NCBI RefSeq assembly: GCF_000834655.1
Contig: NZ_JXQQ01000097.1
Coordinates: 1 to 64,000 of the forward strand
Direction of reading: 5' to 3'
DNA: 64,000 nucleotides
Source of the DNA: Variovorax paradoxus
GTDB taxonomy: Bacteria; Pseudomonadota; Gammaproteobacteria; Burkholderiales; Burkholderiaceae_C
Shown here one piece after another: positions 1 to 7,951 of this stretch. The notes below the pieces were generated by a model. That model saw nothing but the letters and a program-made list of their open reading frames with translations, did not search any database and had not been told where the DNA came from. Both the position numbers and the translations under genes were made by a program. The number at the start of each line of letters is the position of its first letter. Positions within the stretch are counted from its first letter, which is position 1.

Positions 1-57
1 ACGACGGCGTTCGATACGCAGCAGCGCCTCAAAGAGCGCCGCGTGCCCCCACCCCTG

Positions 58-80
58 CCCTCCCCCGGAAGGGGAGGGAG
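58..80. repeat. palindromic repeat of the ccctcccc family
   Basis: A short GC-rich palindrome with arms ccctcccc and ggggaggg. The same core recurs at 39141-39165, at 56904-57023 and in the array at 60981-61471. It lies in the gene-free stretch 1-650, in which I see no convincing coding sequence. Confidence 0.7.
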
Positions 81-123
81 CCAATCCAGGCCGAGTTGAG
101 CAAAGCCCATCGTCGTAGACAGA

Positions 124-168
124 GCCAAGCCAAGCCAAGCCAAGCCAAGCCAAGCCAAGCCAAGCCGA
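124..168. repeat. pentanucleotide tandem repeat (GCCAA)8
   Basis: Eight perfect GCCAA units at 124-163 are followed by a degenerate GCCGA. The reading frames through it give only low-complexity Ser/Lys/Gln/Ala/Pro peptide, so it is treated as a non-coding slippage-prone microsatellite. Confidence 0.85.
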
Positions 169-381
169 GCGAAGCAAAGGCCCGAGCGACCGCCGAGCGC
201 AGCGATGGCGTGTCCGGTGTCGAAATCCCTTCTGGCTGCGCCGAGGAGCGGAGCGCTTCGCGGACAAGGGCTCGCCGTTGTCTGAGCGAAGCGAGTTCGG
301 CGAGACCCCGCGAAACGCGAGCACCGCAGGTTGCCCGTAGCGAAGCGCAGGGACGCAGACAGCAGGGTCGCCTTTTCTTTG

Positions 382-415
382 CTTACGTTCTTTTGGCGAA
401 GCAAAAGAAAGTAAG
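382..415. repeat. inverted repeat CTTAC-TTCTTTTG
   Basis: The arms cttacgttcttttg (382-395) and caaaagaaagtaag (402-415) pair with one mismatch around a 6-nt loop. It is part of a longer dispersed-repeat-like block at about 180-470. No gene is supported here. It lies about 240 bp upstream of tauA, so a transcriptional role is possible but unsupported. Confidence 0.6.
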
Positions 416-650
416 TCGGCCGCCGGGCCGAGACCCGGCCTCGGGAAAGAAAAGAAAGCACATCCCTCATCAAACCCAGGCCCGGTGGCGAGGGCGACGG
501 CAATGCCAATGCCCCGTCTGAGTGCCATATGCACCATAACAAGGGTATTCACGGACAAGCTGGCTCCATCCCCCCAACCTCGCTGGTACTTCCTGGCTGC
601 ACCCGTTGCGTGCAAAGTCGCAGCCGAGATTCACCTATTGGAGAAACCCG

Positions 651-1661
651 ATGACCACGTCCCGCCGTCTCCCCCTCCAGCTGGCCCTGCTGGCCGCCAC
701 CCTCACGCTCTGCGGCATCTCGAACGCACAGACCAAGGAGGTCACCTTCGCCCACCAGGACATGCTCGTCCCACTGCGCCTTGTCATGGAATCGGGCGAG
801 GTCGAAAAGGCCACCGGCTACAAGATCAACTGGCGCATGTTCTCCGGCGGTGGCGACGTCATCCGCGCGATGGCTTCAGGCGACGTGCAGATGGGTGAAA
901 CCGGCTCCAGCCCGCTCACTGCGGCGGCGAGCCAGGGCCAGGACATCAAGCTCTTCTGGATCTCGGCGGACATCGCCAACGCCGAGGCGCTCATCGCCCG
1001 CAATGCCTCGGGCATCAACAGCATGAAGGACCTCGCGGGGAAGAAGGTGGCCACGCCATTCGTGTCGACCGCGCACTACCAGCTCATGGCCGGCATGAAG
1101 ATGGACGGTGTCGACCCCAAGAGCGTCAACGTGATGAACATGCGCCCGCCGGAAATCGCCGCCGCATGGGAGCGCGGCGACATCGACGCCACCTTCATCT
1201 GGGACCCGGTGCTCTCCAAGATCAAGGGCACGGGCAAGACCATCGCCACCTCGGGCAGCATCGGCAAGCGCGGCGCGCCGACGTTCGAGGGCATCGTCGT
1301 CAACGCCAAGTGGGCCGCGGCCAACGAGCCTTTCATGATCGCGTTCGTGAAAGCACTGAACCGCGCCAACGAGGAATACAAGGCCACCGGCAAGAGCTGG
1401 ACGCCCGATTCGCCGCAGACGAAAGCGATGGCAAAGTGGACCAAGGCCGACCCGAAGGACGTGGGCGCGGCCATGTCGCTCTACACCTTCCCGACCATGG
1501 CCGAGCAGGTCTCGCCCACGTGGCTGGGCGGCGGTGCGGCCAAGGCAATGGCGGGCACGGCGGCGTTCCTGAAGGAGCAGGGCCGCGTGCAGGAAGTCAA
1601 GCCCGACTACGGCGCCTACGTGACCACCGTGTACGTCGACAAGGCGATGAGCAGCAAGTAA
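651..1661 (+). CDS. tauA: taurine/aliphatic sulfonate ABC transporter, substrate-binding protein
   Basis: A periplasmic binding protein of 336 residues delivering taurine or a related sulfonate to TauBC. A Sec signal peptide covers about residues 1-25 (basic MTTSRR start, hydrophobic core, SNA before the mature part). The body is of the SsuA/TauA (NMT1-like) type, with an early MGETGSSP segment and a GDIDATFIWDPVL segment typical of TauA. The ATG at 651 is chosen because GGAG (640-643) lies 7 nt upstream and the signal peptide begins there; an in-frame GTG at 606 would spoil it. It is first of a tight tauABC operon with a 14-nt gap to tauB. The substrate within the sulfonate class is inferred from the family and from the sulfonate genes later in the window. 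Confidence 0.9.
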   Translation: MTTSRRLPLQLALLAATLTLCGISNAQTKEVTFAHQDMLVPLRLVMESGEVEKATGYKINWRMFSGGGDVIRAMASGDVQMGETGSSPLTAAASQGQDIKLFWISADIANAEALIARNASGINSMKDLAGKKVATPFVSTAHYQLMAGMKMDGVDPKSVNVMNMRPPEIAAAWERGDIDATFIWDPVLSKIKGTGKTIATSGSIGKRGAPTFEGIVVNAKWAAANEPFMIAFVKALNRANEEYKATGKSWTPDSPQTKAMAKWTKADPKDVGAAMSLYTFPTMAEQVSPTWLGGGAAKAMAGTAAFLKEQGRVQEVKPDYGAYVTTVYVDKAMSSK

Positions 1662-1675
1662 GCGGGGCCCACTCG

Positions 1676-2464
1676 ATGCCCACGCTCGACATCCGCGACC
1701 TCACGGTCAACTACGCCGTCAAGGGCGGCACGCTGCAGGCGCTGGCGCCCGTCAACCTCACGATGCACGACGGCGACTTCGTCGTCGCGCTCGGTGCCTC
1801 GGGCTGCGGCAAGACGACGCTGCTCAACAGCATCGCGGGCTTCCTGCCGCCATCGACCGGCGAGATTCTTCTGGACGGCAAGCCCGTGGTCGGCCCCGGC
1901 GCGGACCGCGGCGTGGTGTTCCAGAAGCACGCGCTCATGCCGTGGCTCAACGTGCGCGACAACGTGTCGCTGGGGCTGCGGCTGGCCGGCACGGGCAAGG
2001 CCGAGCGCGACCGCATCGCCGAAGACAAGCTCGCGCTCGTCGGCCTGCAGCAGTACGCCGACCGCGCGGTGTACGAACTCTCGGGCGGCATGCAGCAGCG
2101 CGTGGGCATTGCGCGCGCGCTCGCGAGCGACCCGGCCGTGCTGCTGATGGACGAGCCCATGGGCGCGCTCGATGCGTTCACGCGCGAGCAGGTGCAGGAG
2201 ATCCTGCTCAAGGCCTGGTCGAAGTCGAACAAGATGGTCTTCTTCATCACGCACTCGGTGGAGGAGGCGCTCTTTCTCGCGACGCGCCTCATCGTGATGA
2301 GCCCGAGCCCGGGGCGCATCTCGCACGTCTACGACAACGTGCCGTTCTCGCGCCAGTTCCTCGCGCACGGCGATTCGCGCAAGGTGAAGTCGGAGCCCGA
2401 ATTCATCCGCATGCGCGAGGAGGTCTTGTCGATCATTCATCATCGCGAGGCCGCCCATGCCTGA
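1676..2464 (+). CDS. tauB: taurine/sulfonate ABC transporter, ATP-binding protein
   Basis: The cytoplasmic ATPase of the importer, 262 residues. Walker A is GASGCGKTT at residues 40-48, the signature LSGGMQQR starts at 135, and Walker B LLMDE is at 156-160, followed by PMGALDAFTR (D-loop) and THSVEEALFLA (H-loop). The order and wording are those of the TauB/SsuB nitrate-sulfonate subfamily. It starts 14 nt after tauA and overlaps tauC by 8 nt (ATGCCTGA), so the three products are probably translated together. Confidence 0.92.
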   Translation: MPTLDIRDLTVNYAVKGGTLQALAPVNLTMHDGDFVVALGASGCGKTTLLNSIAGFLPPSTGEILLDGKPVVGPGADRGVVFQKHALMPWLNVRDNVSLGLRLAGTGKAERDRIAEDKLALVGLQQYADRAVYELSGGMQQRVGIARALASDPAVLLMDEPMGALDAFTREQVQEILLKAWSKSNKMVFFITHSVEEALFLATRLIVMSPSPGRISHVYDNVPFSRQFLAHGDSRKVKSEPEFIRMREEVLSIIHHREAAHA

Positions 2465-3347
2465 GGTCACCATCGCATCGCCTGCCGCCGTTGTTGCCAT
2501 GACGCCGCCTTCCAAGCCCGCCGCATCGCCGCCGCCCGCACCGGGCACCAAGCTCAAGACCAGCGCATTCAAGGTGCCGGGCGAGGGCTCCAGCGTGACC
2601 ATCAGCGTGGTCACCGTGGTGGCGCTGGTCGTGCTGTGGTTCGTCGTCACCAACATGGGCTGGGTCAAGCCGCTCTTCCTGCCGACGCCGCAGGCGGTGT
2701 TCCAGCAGTTCTACGAATACCTCACGGGCCAGGCCAACGACAAGCCGCTGTGGCAGCACTTCCTGGCGAGCATGTTCCGCGTGTTCTCGGCCTTCTTCCT
2801 GGCGTGTGCCACCGCCATCCCGGTGGGCATCGCGATGGGCATGAGCCGCTTCTGGCGCGGCATCTTCGATCCGCCGCTGGAGTTCTATCGGCCGCTGCCG
2901 CCGCTCGCGTACCTGCCGCTCATCATCATCTGGTTCGGCATCGACGAGCTGCCCAAGGTGCTGTTGATCTTCTTGAGCTGCTTCGCGCCGCTGGCCCTTG
3001 CCGCACGCTCGGGCATGCGCAGTGCGTCGCAGGAGCAGATCAACGCCGCGTACTCGATGGGTGCGAGCTACATGCAGGTGATCCGCCACGTCATATTGCC
3101 CTCGGCGCTGCCCGACATCCTCGTGGGCATGCGCATCGCCATCGGCTTCGGGTGGACCACGCTCGTGGCCGCCGAGATGGTCGCGGCCAACATGGGGCTG
3201 GGTCAGATGGTGCTGAACGCGTCGAACTTCCTGCGCACCGACATCGTGATCATGGGCATCATCGTCATCGGCGTGGTGGCGTATCTGTTCGACCTGCTGA
3301 TGCGGTGGCTCGAGCGACGTCTTGTGCCCTGGAAAGGGCGCATGTAG
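2457..3347 (+). CDS. tauC: taurine/sulfonate ABC transporter, permease
   Basis: An inner-membrane permease of 296 residues. After a Pro/Ala-rich cytoplasmic N-terminus (about 1-45) there are about six hydrophobic segments. The EAA coupling loop, with AAYSMGASYMQVIRHVILP near residues 200-220, contacts TauB. The start overlaps the tauB stop. The last 83 nt lie antisense to the 3' end of the convergent LysR gene. The N-terminal extension is somewhat longer than usual for TauC. Assignment rests on the family and the operon. Confidence 0.92.
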   Translation: MPEVTIASPAAVVAMTPPSKPAASPPPAPGTKLKTSAFKVPGEGSSVTISVVTVVALVVLWFVVTNMGWVKPLFLPTPQAVFQQFYEYLTGQANDKPLWQHFLASMFRVFSAFFLACATAIPVGIAMGMSRFWRGIFDPPLEFYRPLPPLAYLPLIIIWFGIDELPKVLLIFLSCFAPLALAARSGMRSASQEQINAAYSMGASYMQVIRHVILPSALPDILVGMRIAIGFGWTTLVAAEMVAANMGLGQMVLNASNFLRTDIVIMGIIVIGVVAYLFDLLMRWLERRLVPWKGRM

Positions 3348-4311
3348 GCGGCGAGACGGGCGACGTGACGGTCGAGATCGGCGACACCTGCAACGCGGGC
3401 GGCATCGCCGGCATGGCGGGCGGGTCGCCCAGCGGCGCCATCGATTTCTCGAGGAAGTCGAGCATCGCCCGCATCGCCGCGCTGTTGTGGCGGCGCTGCG
3501 AATACGCTGCGTAGAGCCAGTGCTCGTGCGGCATGTGGTCGCGCAGCACCGGCACCAGCGCACCGCGCTCCAGGTGCGATTGCGCCAGCGGTTCCGGCAC
3601 ATACGCCACGCCCACCCCGCGCAGCGCGAGCTCGATGAGCGCGATCGCGTCGTTCGCCTCCATGCGGCTGTGCACCGCCACGTCGTGCGCGCGGCCATCG
3701 GTCTCGAAGGGCAGGTGCGTGGTCGGCATCGACGAATAGCTCAGCACGTCGTGCCGCGCCATGTCCTCGGGCACCTGCGGAATGCCGCGCCGCGCCCAGT
3801 AGGCGGGCGAGGCGCACACCACCATGTCGTATTGCACGAGGCGGCGCACGATGAGGTTCATGTCGTCGATGCGCCCGCCGGTCAGGTGGATGTCGATGCC
3901 TTCCTCGATCAGGTCGATGGCGTTGTTCGTGAACACCAGGCTCACGTACACATCGGGGTAGAGATTGATGAACTCGGCGATCACGTCGGACATCCAGCCC
4001 GCGATCAGCCCGTTGGGCGCGCTCATGCGCAGCCGCCCGCGCGGCGTGGCGCCGTGGCCCTGCAGGTCGTTGAGCGTGTTCTCGGCCATCGCCACCAGTT
4101 CGGTGCTGCGATCGAGCAGCACCTGGCCGGCATCGGTGAGGCTCAACGCGCGCGTGGAGCGGTTCAGGAGCCGCACGCCGCTGCGCGTTTCGAGCTCGGC
4201 CACGTAGCGGCTCACGGTGGCCTTGGACATGCCGAGCGAATCGGCGGCGCGGGAAAAGCTGCGGCGGAAGGCAACTTCGCGGAAGGTTTTGATGAGGTCG
4301 AGGCCGTCCAT
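3265..4311 (-). CDS. LysR-family transcriptional regulator
   Basis: 348 residues. The N-terminal winged HTH (about residues 1-60) includes SFSRAADSLGMSKATVSRYVAELE. A LysR substrate-binding domain follows (LRMSAPNGLIAGW, then ASPAYWARRG and GVGVAYVPEPL). The start at 4311 begins MDGLDLIKTF; an alternative ATG at 4332 has no better Shine-Dalgarno sequence. The gene is convergent with tauC and overlaps its end by 83 nt. The C-terminus carries about 45 residues beyond the usual LysR end, rich in Pro, Ser and Thr and partly encoded in that overlap, so the original stop may have been lost. The effector is unknown, and adjacency alone does not make it the tauABC regulator. Confidence 0.85.
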   Translation of the reverse strand: MDGLDLIKTFREVAFRRSFSRAADSLGMSKATVSRYVAELETRSGVRLLNRSTRALSLTDAGQVLLDRSTELVAMAENTLNDLQGHGATPRGRLRMSAPNGLIAGWMSDVIAEFINLYPDVYVSLVFTNNAIDLIEEGIDIHLTGGRIDDMNLIVRRLVQYDMVVCASPAYWARRGIPQVPEDMARHDVLSYSSMPTTHLPFETDGRAHDVAVHSRMEANDAIALIELALRGVGVAYVPEPLAQSHLERGALVPVLRDHMPHEHWLYAAYSQRRHNSAAMRAMLDFLEKSMAPLGDPPAMPAMPPALQVSPISTVTSPVSPPTCALSRAQDVARATASAGRTDTPPRR

Positions 4312-4395
4312 GGGGGCGCATTGTTCCAGCATCGGGGGAGGGGCTGCCCGGTGTAGGGGCATCGGCCTGGCCGGCGGCCGGCCAGGCTCAGGCCC

Positions 4396-4674
4396 TCATC
4401 GCCTCGGCCGGCGCAGGCGGATCGGCCCGCCGGGAGACATCGCATCGACCTCTTCCGCGCCACGGGTCACCGTCAGCGAGCCCCTGGCTGCCAACGCGGC
4501 GGCCACCCGGCGCACCTCGGGCATGAGCGCCCGCCAGGCGGGCTCCCCGGTCGCCAGCGCGCGTGCGACATCCGACGGGCAGATCGAGGCCGTGGCATCG
4601 CGCTCGTGCAGCAAGGCGAAGATCGTCTTCGCGATCTTCTCGTCGCTGGCGTGCAGGGGTGCGTGGCTTGTCAT
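4396..4674 (-). CDS. DUF3253 domain protein
   Basis: A small 92-residue protein with the DUF3253 pattern: ICPSDVARAL, then WRALMPEVRRVAAALAARG, then GPIRLR at the C-terminus. The fold is probably a small winged helix, judged from the helical pattern. No enzymatic motif is visible. It ends 84 nt before the start of the LysR gene and follows the photolyase gene by 27 nt on the same strand, so it is probably co-transcribed with it. Molecular role unknown. Confidence 0.75.
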   Translation of the reverse strand: MTSHAPLHASDEKIAKTIFALLHERDATASICPSDVARALATGEPAWRALMPEVRRVAAALAARGSLTVTRGAEEVDAMSPGGPIRLRRPRR

Positions 4675-4701
4675 CGGTCGATCGGCTTGGCCTGTGGGAG
4701 C

Positions 4702-6243
4702 CTAAAGAGAATCCGGCCGTTGGCGCATGCGATCGGCGGTGCGCCGTATCGCGGCAAGCTCATCGGCGCTGAAGCGCCGCAGGTTCTGCGTCATCACTTT
4801 CGTGCGCGGGTTGTTCTCGAGCATGCGCGCATGGCGCGCCACGAAGTCCCAGTACATCACCGTCATCGGGCAGGCATCTTCGCCGCTGCGCGTGCCCGGG
4901 TTGTAGCGGCAGCCGTCGCAGTAGTTGCTCATGCGGCGGATGTAGGCGCCGCCGGCGGCGTAGGGCTTGGTCACGAAGCGCGCGCCATCGGCGTAGAGCG
5001 ACATGCCCACCGTGTTCGGCAGCTCGACCCACTCCACCGCATCCACATACACCGACAGGTACCACGCATGCACCTGCGCGGGCGCCACGCCGAAGGTGAG
5101 CGCGAAGTTGCCCGTGACCATCAGCCGCTGGATGTGGTGCGCATGGCCGCTTCGCAAGGTCTGGCCGATCGCCTGCTTCATGCAGTTCATGCCGACGTCG
5201 CCTGTCCAGTACCAGCCGGGCAGGTCTTCGTGATGGTCCAGCGCGTTGGCATCGACCAGCTGCGGCATGCGCCACCAGTACACCCCGCGCATGAACTCGC
5301 GCCATCCGAGGATCTGCCGCACGAAGCCCTCCACCGATTCCAGCGGCGCGACGCCCGCGCGCCACTGCGCCACGGCCGCATCGATCACCTCGCGCGGATC
5401 GAGCAGCTTCAGGTTCAGCGACGACGACAGCAGCCCGTGATAGAGCACCGGCTCGTCGGTCCACATCGCGTCCTGGAAGCGCCCGAAGTCCTGCAGCCTG
5501 AAAGCCATGAAGTCGTTCATGGCAGCGAGCGCCTGCCCGCGCGTGACCGGCCAGTCGAACTGCGCGGCGCTGCCGTAGTGATCGCCGAAGTGCGCTTGCA
5601 CATCGGCCAGCACCTCGCGCGTGATGGCATCGGGCGCGAAGGAGGGCGGTGGCGGCAGCATGCCCGGCCCGTTGCGCCCGAAGGCGCCGCGGTTGTCGTG
5701 GTCGAAATTCCATTGACCGCCTTCGGGCTTGCCGCTCTCGTCGAGCAGCACCTCGTGCTTGAGCCGCATGCGGCGGTAGAAGTCTTCCATCACGAGGCGG
5801 CGCTTTCCGTGCGCGTGCTCGGCGAATTCGGCGCGGGAGGCCATGAAGTGCAGGTCGTCGCGCACCGCGAGCCGCACCTGCGCGGCCTGGCACACCCTTG
5901 CGATCGTCTGTTCGAGACGCCATTCGCCTGCCTCGACCATCACGACCGCATGCGGGCGATGGTGAGACAGCGCGTGCGTCAGCGCGGCTTCGATCGAGGC
6001 GAAGTCGTGCGTGCCCAGCTTCAGGTAGTCGATCGGCATGCCGCGCGCGGCGATGGCCTCTGCAAAGTGGCGCATCGCGGACAGGAAGAGGGCCGTGCGC
6101 ATCTGGGTGCTCGGCACGTGCTCCGATTCGTCGCGCACCTCGGCCATCCACACGCGGTCTTGCGCGGCATCGAAGCCGTCGAATGCCACGCTGGAGAGGC
6201 TCAGTTGGTCGCCGAGGACCACGACGAGGTTGCGGATGGGCAC
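4702..6243 (-). CDS. iron-sulfur cryptochrome/photolyase (FeS-BCP, PhrB-like)
   Basis: 513 residues of the cryptochrome/photolyase-related family, whose characterised members repair (6-4) photoproducts with light using FAD, a lumazine antenna and a [4Fe-4S] cluster. The N-terminal antenna domain begins NLVVVLGDQLS. The four cluster cysteines expected for this subfamily are all visible: NCMKQ in the middle, CDGC, and DACP near the C-terminus. The FAD-domain stretches GWREFMRGVYW and LMVTGNFAL are also present. The length is typical. The start is the ATG at 6243. The DNA substrate is inferred from the family. Confidence 0.9.
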   Translation of the reverse strand: MPIRNLVVVLGDQLSLSSVAFDGFDAAQDRVWMAEVRDESEHVPSTQMRTALFLSAMRHFAEAIAARGMPIDYLKLGTHDFASIEAALTHALSHHRPHAVVMVEAGEWRLEQTIARVCQAAQVRLAVRDDLHFMASRAEFAEHAHGKRRLVMEDFYRRMRLKHEVLLDESGKPEGGQWNFDHDNRGAFGRNGPGMLPPPPSFAPDAITREVLADVQAHFGDHYGSAAQFDWPVTRGQALAAMNDFMAFRLQDFGRFQDAMWTDEPVLYHGLLSSSLNLKLLDPREVIDAAVAQWRAGVAPLESVEGFVRQILGWREFMRGVYWWRMPQLVDANALDHHEDLPGWYWTGDVGMNCMKQAIGQTLRSGHAHHIQRLMVTGNFALTFGVAPAQVHAWYLSVYVDAVEWVELPNTVGMSLYADGARFVTKPYAAGGAYIRRMSNYCDGCRYNPGTRSGEDACPMTVMYWDFVARHARMLENNPRTKVMTQNLRRFSADELAAIRRTADRMRQRPDSL

Positions 6244-6334
6244 GTTTCGATGAAAGGAAGGAAGTGCCTGAAGCGTCGGGCGGTTGGCTGTCTGGCGATG
6301 TCAGCGCGGGGCTGATCTTGTTGTGGTGCGTGGC

Positions 6335-6340
6335 TATACT
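6335..6340 (+). promoter_or_regulatory. candidate -10 box of the C4-like transcript
   Basis: TATACT (5 of 6 to consensus), preceded by TGGC, lies about 30 nt upstream of the first conserved hairpin of the structured leader. No good -35 is seen at 17 nt. The call depends on the ncRNA downstream. Confidence 0.4.
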
Positions 6341-6364
6341 GCGCCGGTCATGTCAAAAACAGGC

Positions 6365-6535
6365 GTGATCGGGATTGGTCTCCCGAAGCATCTCTGCGAC
6401 GCAAGCCGCAGTTACCCCCGCAGGGTCTGCGGCTTCGTCATTCGTGCCCCAATAGTTTTTTGGCGGCTCGACGGGCGGGCGCAAGCCCGGCCGGTTCTCG
6501 CAAGAGGTGCCCGGTAGACCAACTCGTCGAGTCGC
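6365..6535 (+). ncRNA. C4-like antisense RNA leader
   Basis: A non-coding segment with three good hairpins: tcggga/tcccga (6369-6374/6381-6386) with ttggtc in its loop; aagccgcag/ctgcggctt (6403-6411/6427-6435); and cgggc-GCAA-gcccg (6476-6489, a GNRA tetraloop). Caagaggtgc (6501-6510) is perfectly complementary to gcacctcttg (6576-6585), which touches the GGAGG Shine-Dalgarno of the next ORF. Agaccaa (6516-6522) can pair with ttggtct both upstream (6375-6381) and downstream (6545-6551). This is the logic of phage P1/P7 C4 RNA, which shuts off icd/ant translation by pairing around the ribosome site. Conceptual translations look like the spurious Ash peptides annotated over such loci. Boundaries are approximate, and the family assignment is inference. 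Confidence 0.6.
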
Positions 6536-6595
6536 CGCCTCCGATTGGTCTCGGGAGCGGCGGTTTCAGTAAACCGCACCTCTTGGAGGCCATTG

Positions 6596-6898
6596 ATGGC
6601 TCACGTTCCCTCGTTTCCCGGACCGCCCGAAACCCTCAGCGCGCAATCGCTCGCGCTGCATGCAAGCGATGGCATCGACAGCCTTCGCGTTGTGCAGCGC
6701 GCGTATGCGTGCATTGAAAAACTCATCGGCCCGCATCACACGAGCAATGCGGAGGAGTTCTGTCCGGACCGCACGGAGCTCAGCGCGTTGGTCGGTCTGG
6801 TCAATGAAGAATTTCAGCGGCGGATCGATGCGGCCGATGCGACGGCGCAGTCGCTGCGCACCGCCTTGAGCGAGGCCGGAAAGGCCAAGCAGACATAG
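6596..6898 (+). CDS. small protein downstream of the C4-like leader, unknown function
   Basis: 100 residues, acidic to neutral and mostly helical, with no signal peptide or membrane segment. I do not recognise the family. The ATG at 6596 follows GGAGG (6585-6589) by 6 nt. A hairpin gcggttt-CAGT-aaaccgc (6559-6576) sits just before the ribosome site, and the site itself is complementary to the upstream RNA. It occupies the position of icd/ant in the phage immunity operon, so it may be a domesticated prophage leftover under antisense control. No other phage gene adjoins it. Confidence 0.65.
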   Translation: MAHVPSFPGPPETLSAQSLALHASDGIDSLRVVQRAYACIEKLIGPHHTSNAEEFCPDRTELSALVGLVNEEFQRRIDAADATAQSLRTALSEAGKAKQT

Positions 6899-6926
6899 AA
6901 AGAACGAGCACCTGCTCCGGATTTCT

Positions 6927-7832
6927 TCAGGCGTCGGCAGGTTGCGCTTGCGTTCCCGCCAACGCCTGCGCCAGAAACTCCACCAGCGCCGCCACGCGCC
7001 GGCTCGGCGTGCCGTTGGCGTGAACCGCATACAGGTCGACCGGCCCTGCCACGTAGTCGTCCAGCGCAGTCTCCAGTTGACCCGTCGCCAGTTCGCGGCG
7101 CACATCGCAGCCGTTCTTCAAGACCACGCCGACGCCTTCGATGGCCCACTGCCGCAGCACGTCGCCATCGCTGGCCTGCCGGTCGCCCACGACTTTGACG
7201 TGGAACGGCCGCCCGCCATCGCGAAACGGCCATGCGGCCAGCGGTGCCCCGGGCCTCGCCAGGATCAGGCAGTTGTGGCCCGCCAATTCGTCCGGATGCG
7301 CCGGCCGGCCGCGACGACGCCAGTACGCCGGTGAAGCGCACACGTGCCGCGTGCCGGGCACCAGCAGCCGCGCGTGCAGGCCCGAGTCGGGCAGCGGTCC
7401 GTAGCGAAGGGCGAGGTCGATGCGCTCGTCGATCAGGTCGATCGTGTTGTCGCCCAGCAGCAGGTTCACCGACAGCCCCGGATGCTGTGCCTGGAACCGG
7501 TCCAGCAACGGCCGCAGCTGGGCCCGCCCGAAGTCGTTGGTGGCCGTGACGCGGATGGGCCCCGACAGCGCGCCGTCCTGGCGCATGCCCTGCCAGGCCG
7601 CGTCCCATTCGGCGACGATGCGGCGCGCGTCCTCGAGCAGCGTTTCGCCTTCGTGGGTCAGGGCGAGGCGCCGCGTCGATCGCGCCATCAGGCGCGCGCC
7701 GAATTCCTGCTCCAGCTGGCTGACCGCAAGCGTCGCGGTCGAGGTGGCAATCGACCGCTCGCGCGCCACGCGCGAGAAGCTGCCCGCCTCGGCCACACCA
7801 ATGAAAAGACGCAGGGCGTCGATGCGATCCAT
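6927..7832 (-). CDS. LysR-family transcriptional regulator
   Basis: 301 residues. The N-terminal HTH (about 1-60: MDRIDALRLFIGVAEAGSFS, then LAVSQLEQEFGARLMARSTR) is followed by a substrate-binding domain (IRVTATNDFGRAQL, CASPAYWRRRG, GVGVVLKNG). It is transcribed divergently from the SDR/nitroreductase/DoxX genes with 119 nt between the starts, the usual arrangement for a LysR protein controlling its neighbour. The sequence resembles regulators of quinone or nitroaromatic responses only in context, so the inducer is unknown. Confidence 0.88.
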   Translation of the reverse strand: MDRIDALRLFIGVAEAGSFSRVARERSIATSTATLAVSQLEQEFGARLMARSTRRLALTHEGETLLEDARRIVAEWDAAWQGMRQDGALSGPIRVTATNDFGRAQLRPLLDRFQAQHPGLSVNLLLGDNTIDLIDERIDLALRYGPLPDSGLHARLLVPGTRHVCASPAYWRRRGRPAHPDELAGHNCLILARPGAPLAAWPFRDGGRPFHVKVVGDRQASDGDVLRQWAIEGVGVVLKNGCDVRRELATGQLETALDDYVAGPVDLYAVHANGTPSRRVAALVEFLAQALAGTQAQPADA

Positions 7833-7951
7833 CTTTTGAAAACCTCGAACAGTGATTTGCGAAGCCGGCGAATTGTGCGCCGTTGCAAGCAGAAATACGA
7901 TCCGGGCAATCCATCGATACGGCTTTTAGCCCCCGGGCTTTTCTCACCACC

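Noticed and set aside
96..521. A 141-codon open frame over the (GCCAA) repeat
   Set aside because: It is low-complexity, repeat-derived, has no ribosome site and no recognisable fold.
4606..6315. A 569-codon frame opposite the photolyase
   Set aside because: Antisense shadow of a well-supported gene.
6284..6717. Short frames over the C4-like leader resembling Ash-family peptides
   Set aside because: The conserved peptide look follows from conserved RNA structure; the frames lack ribosome sites and the complementarity explains the sequence better.
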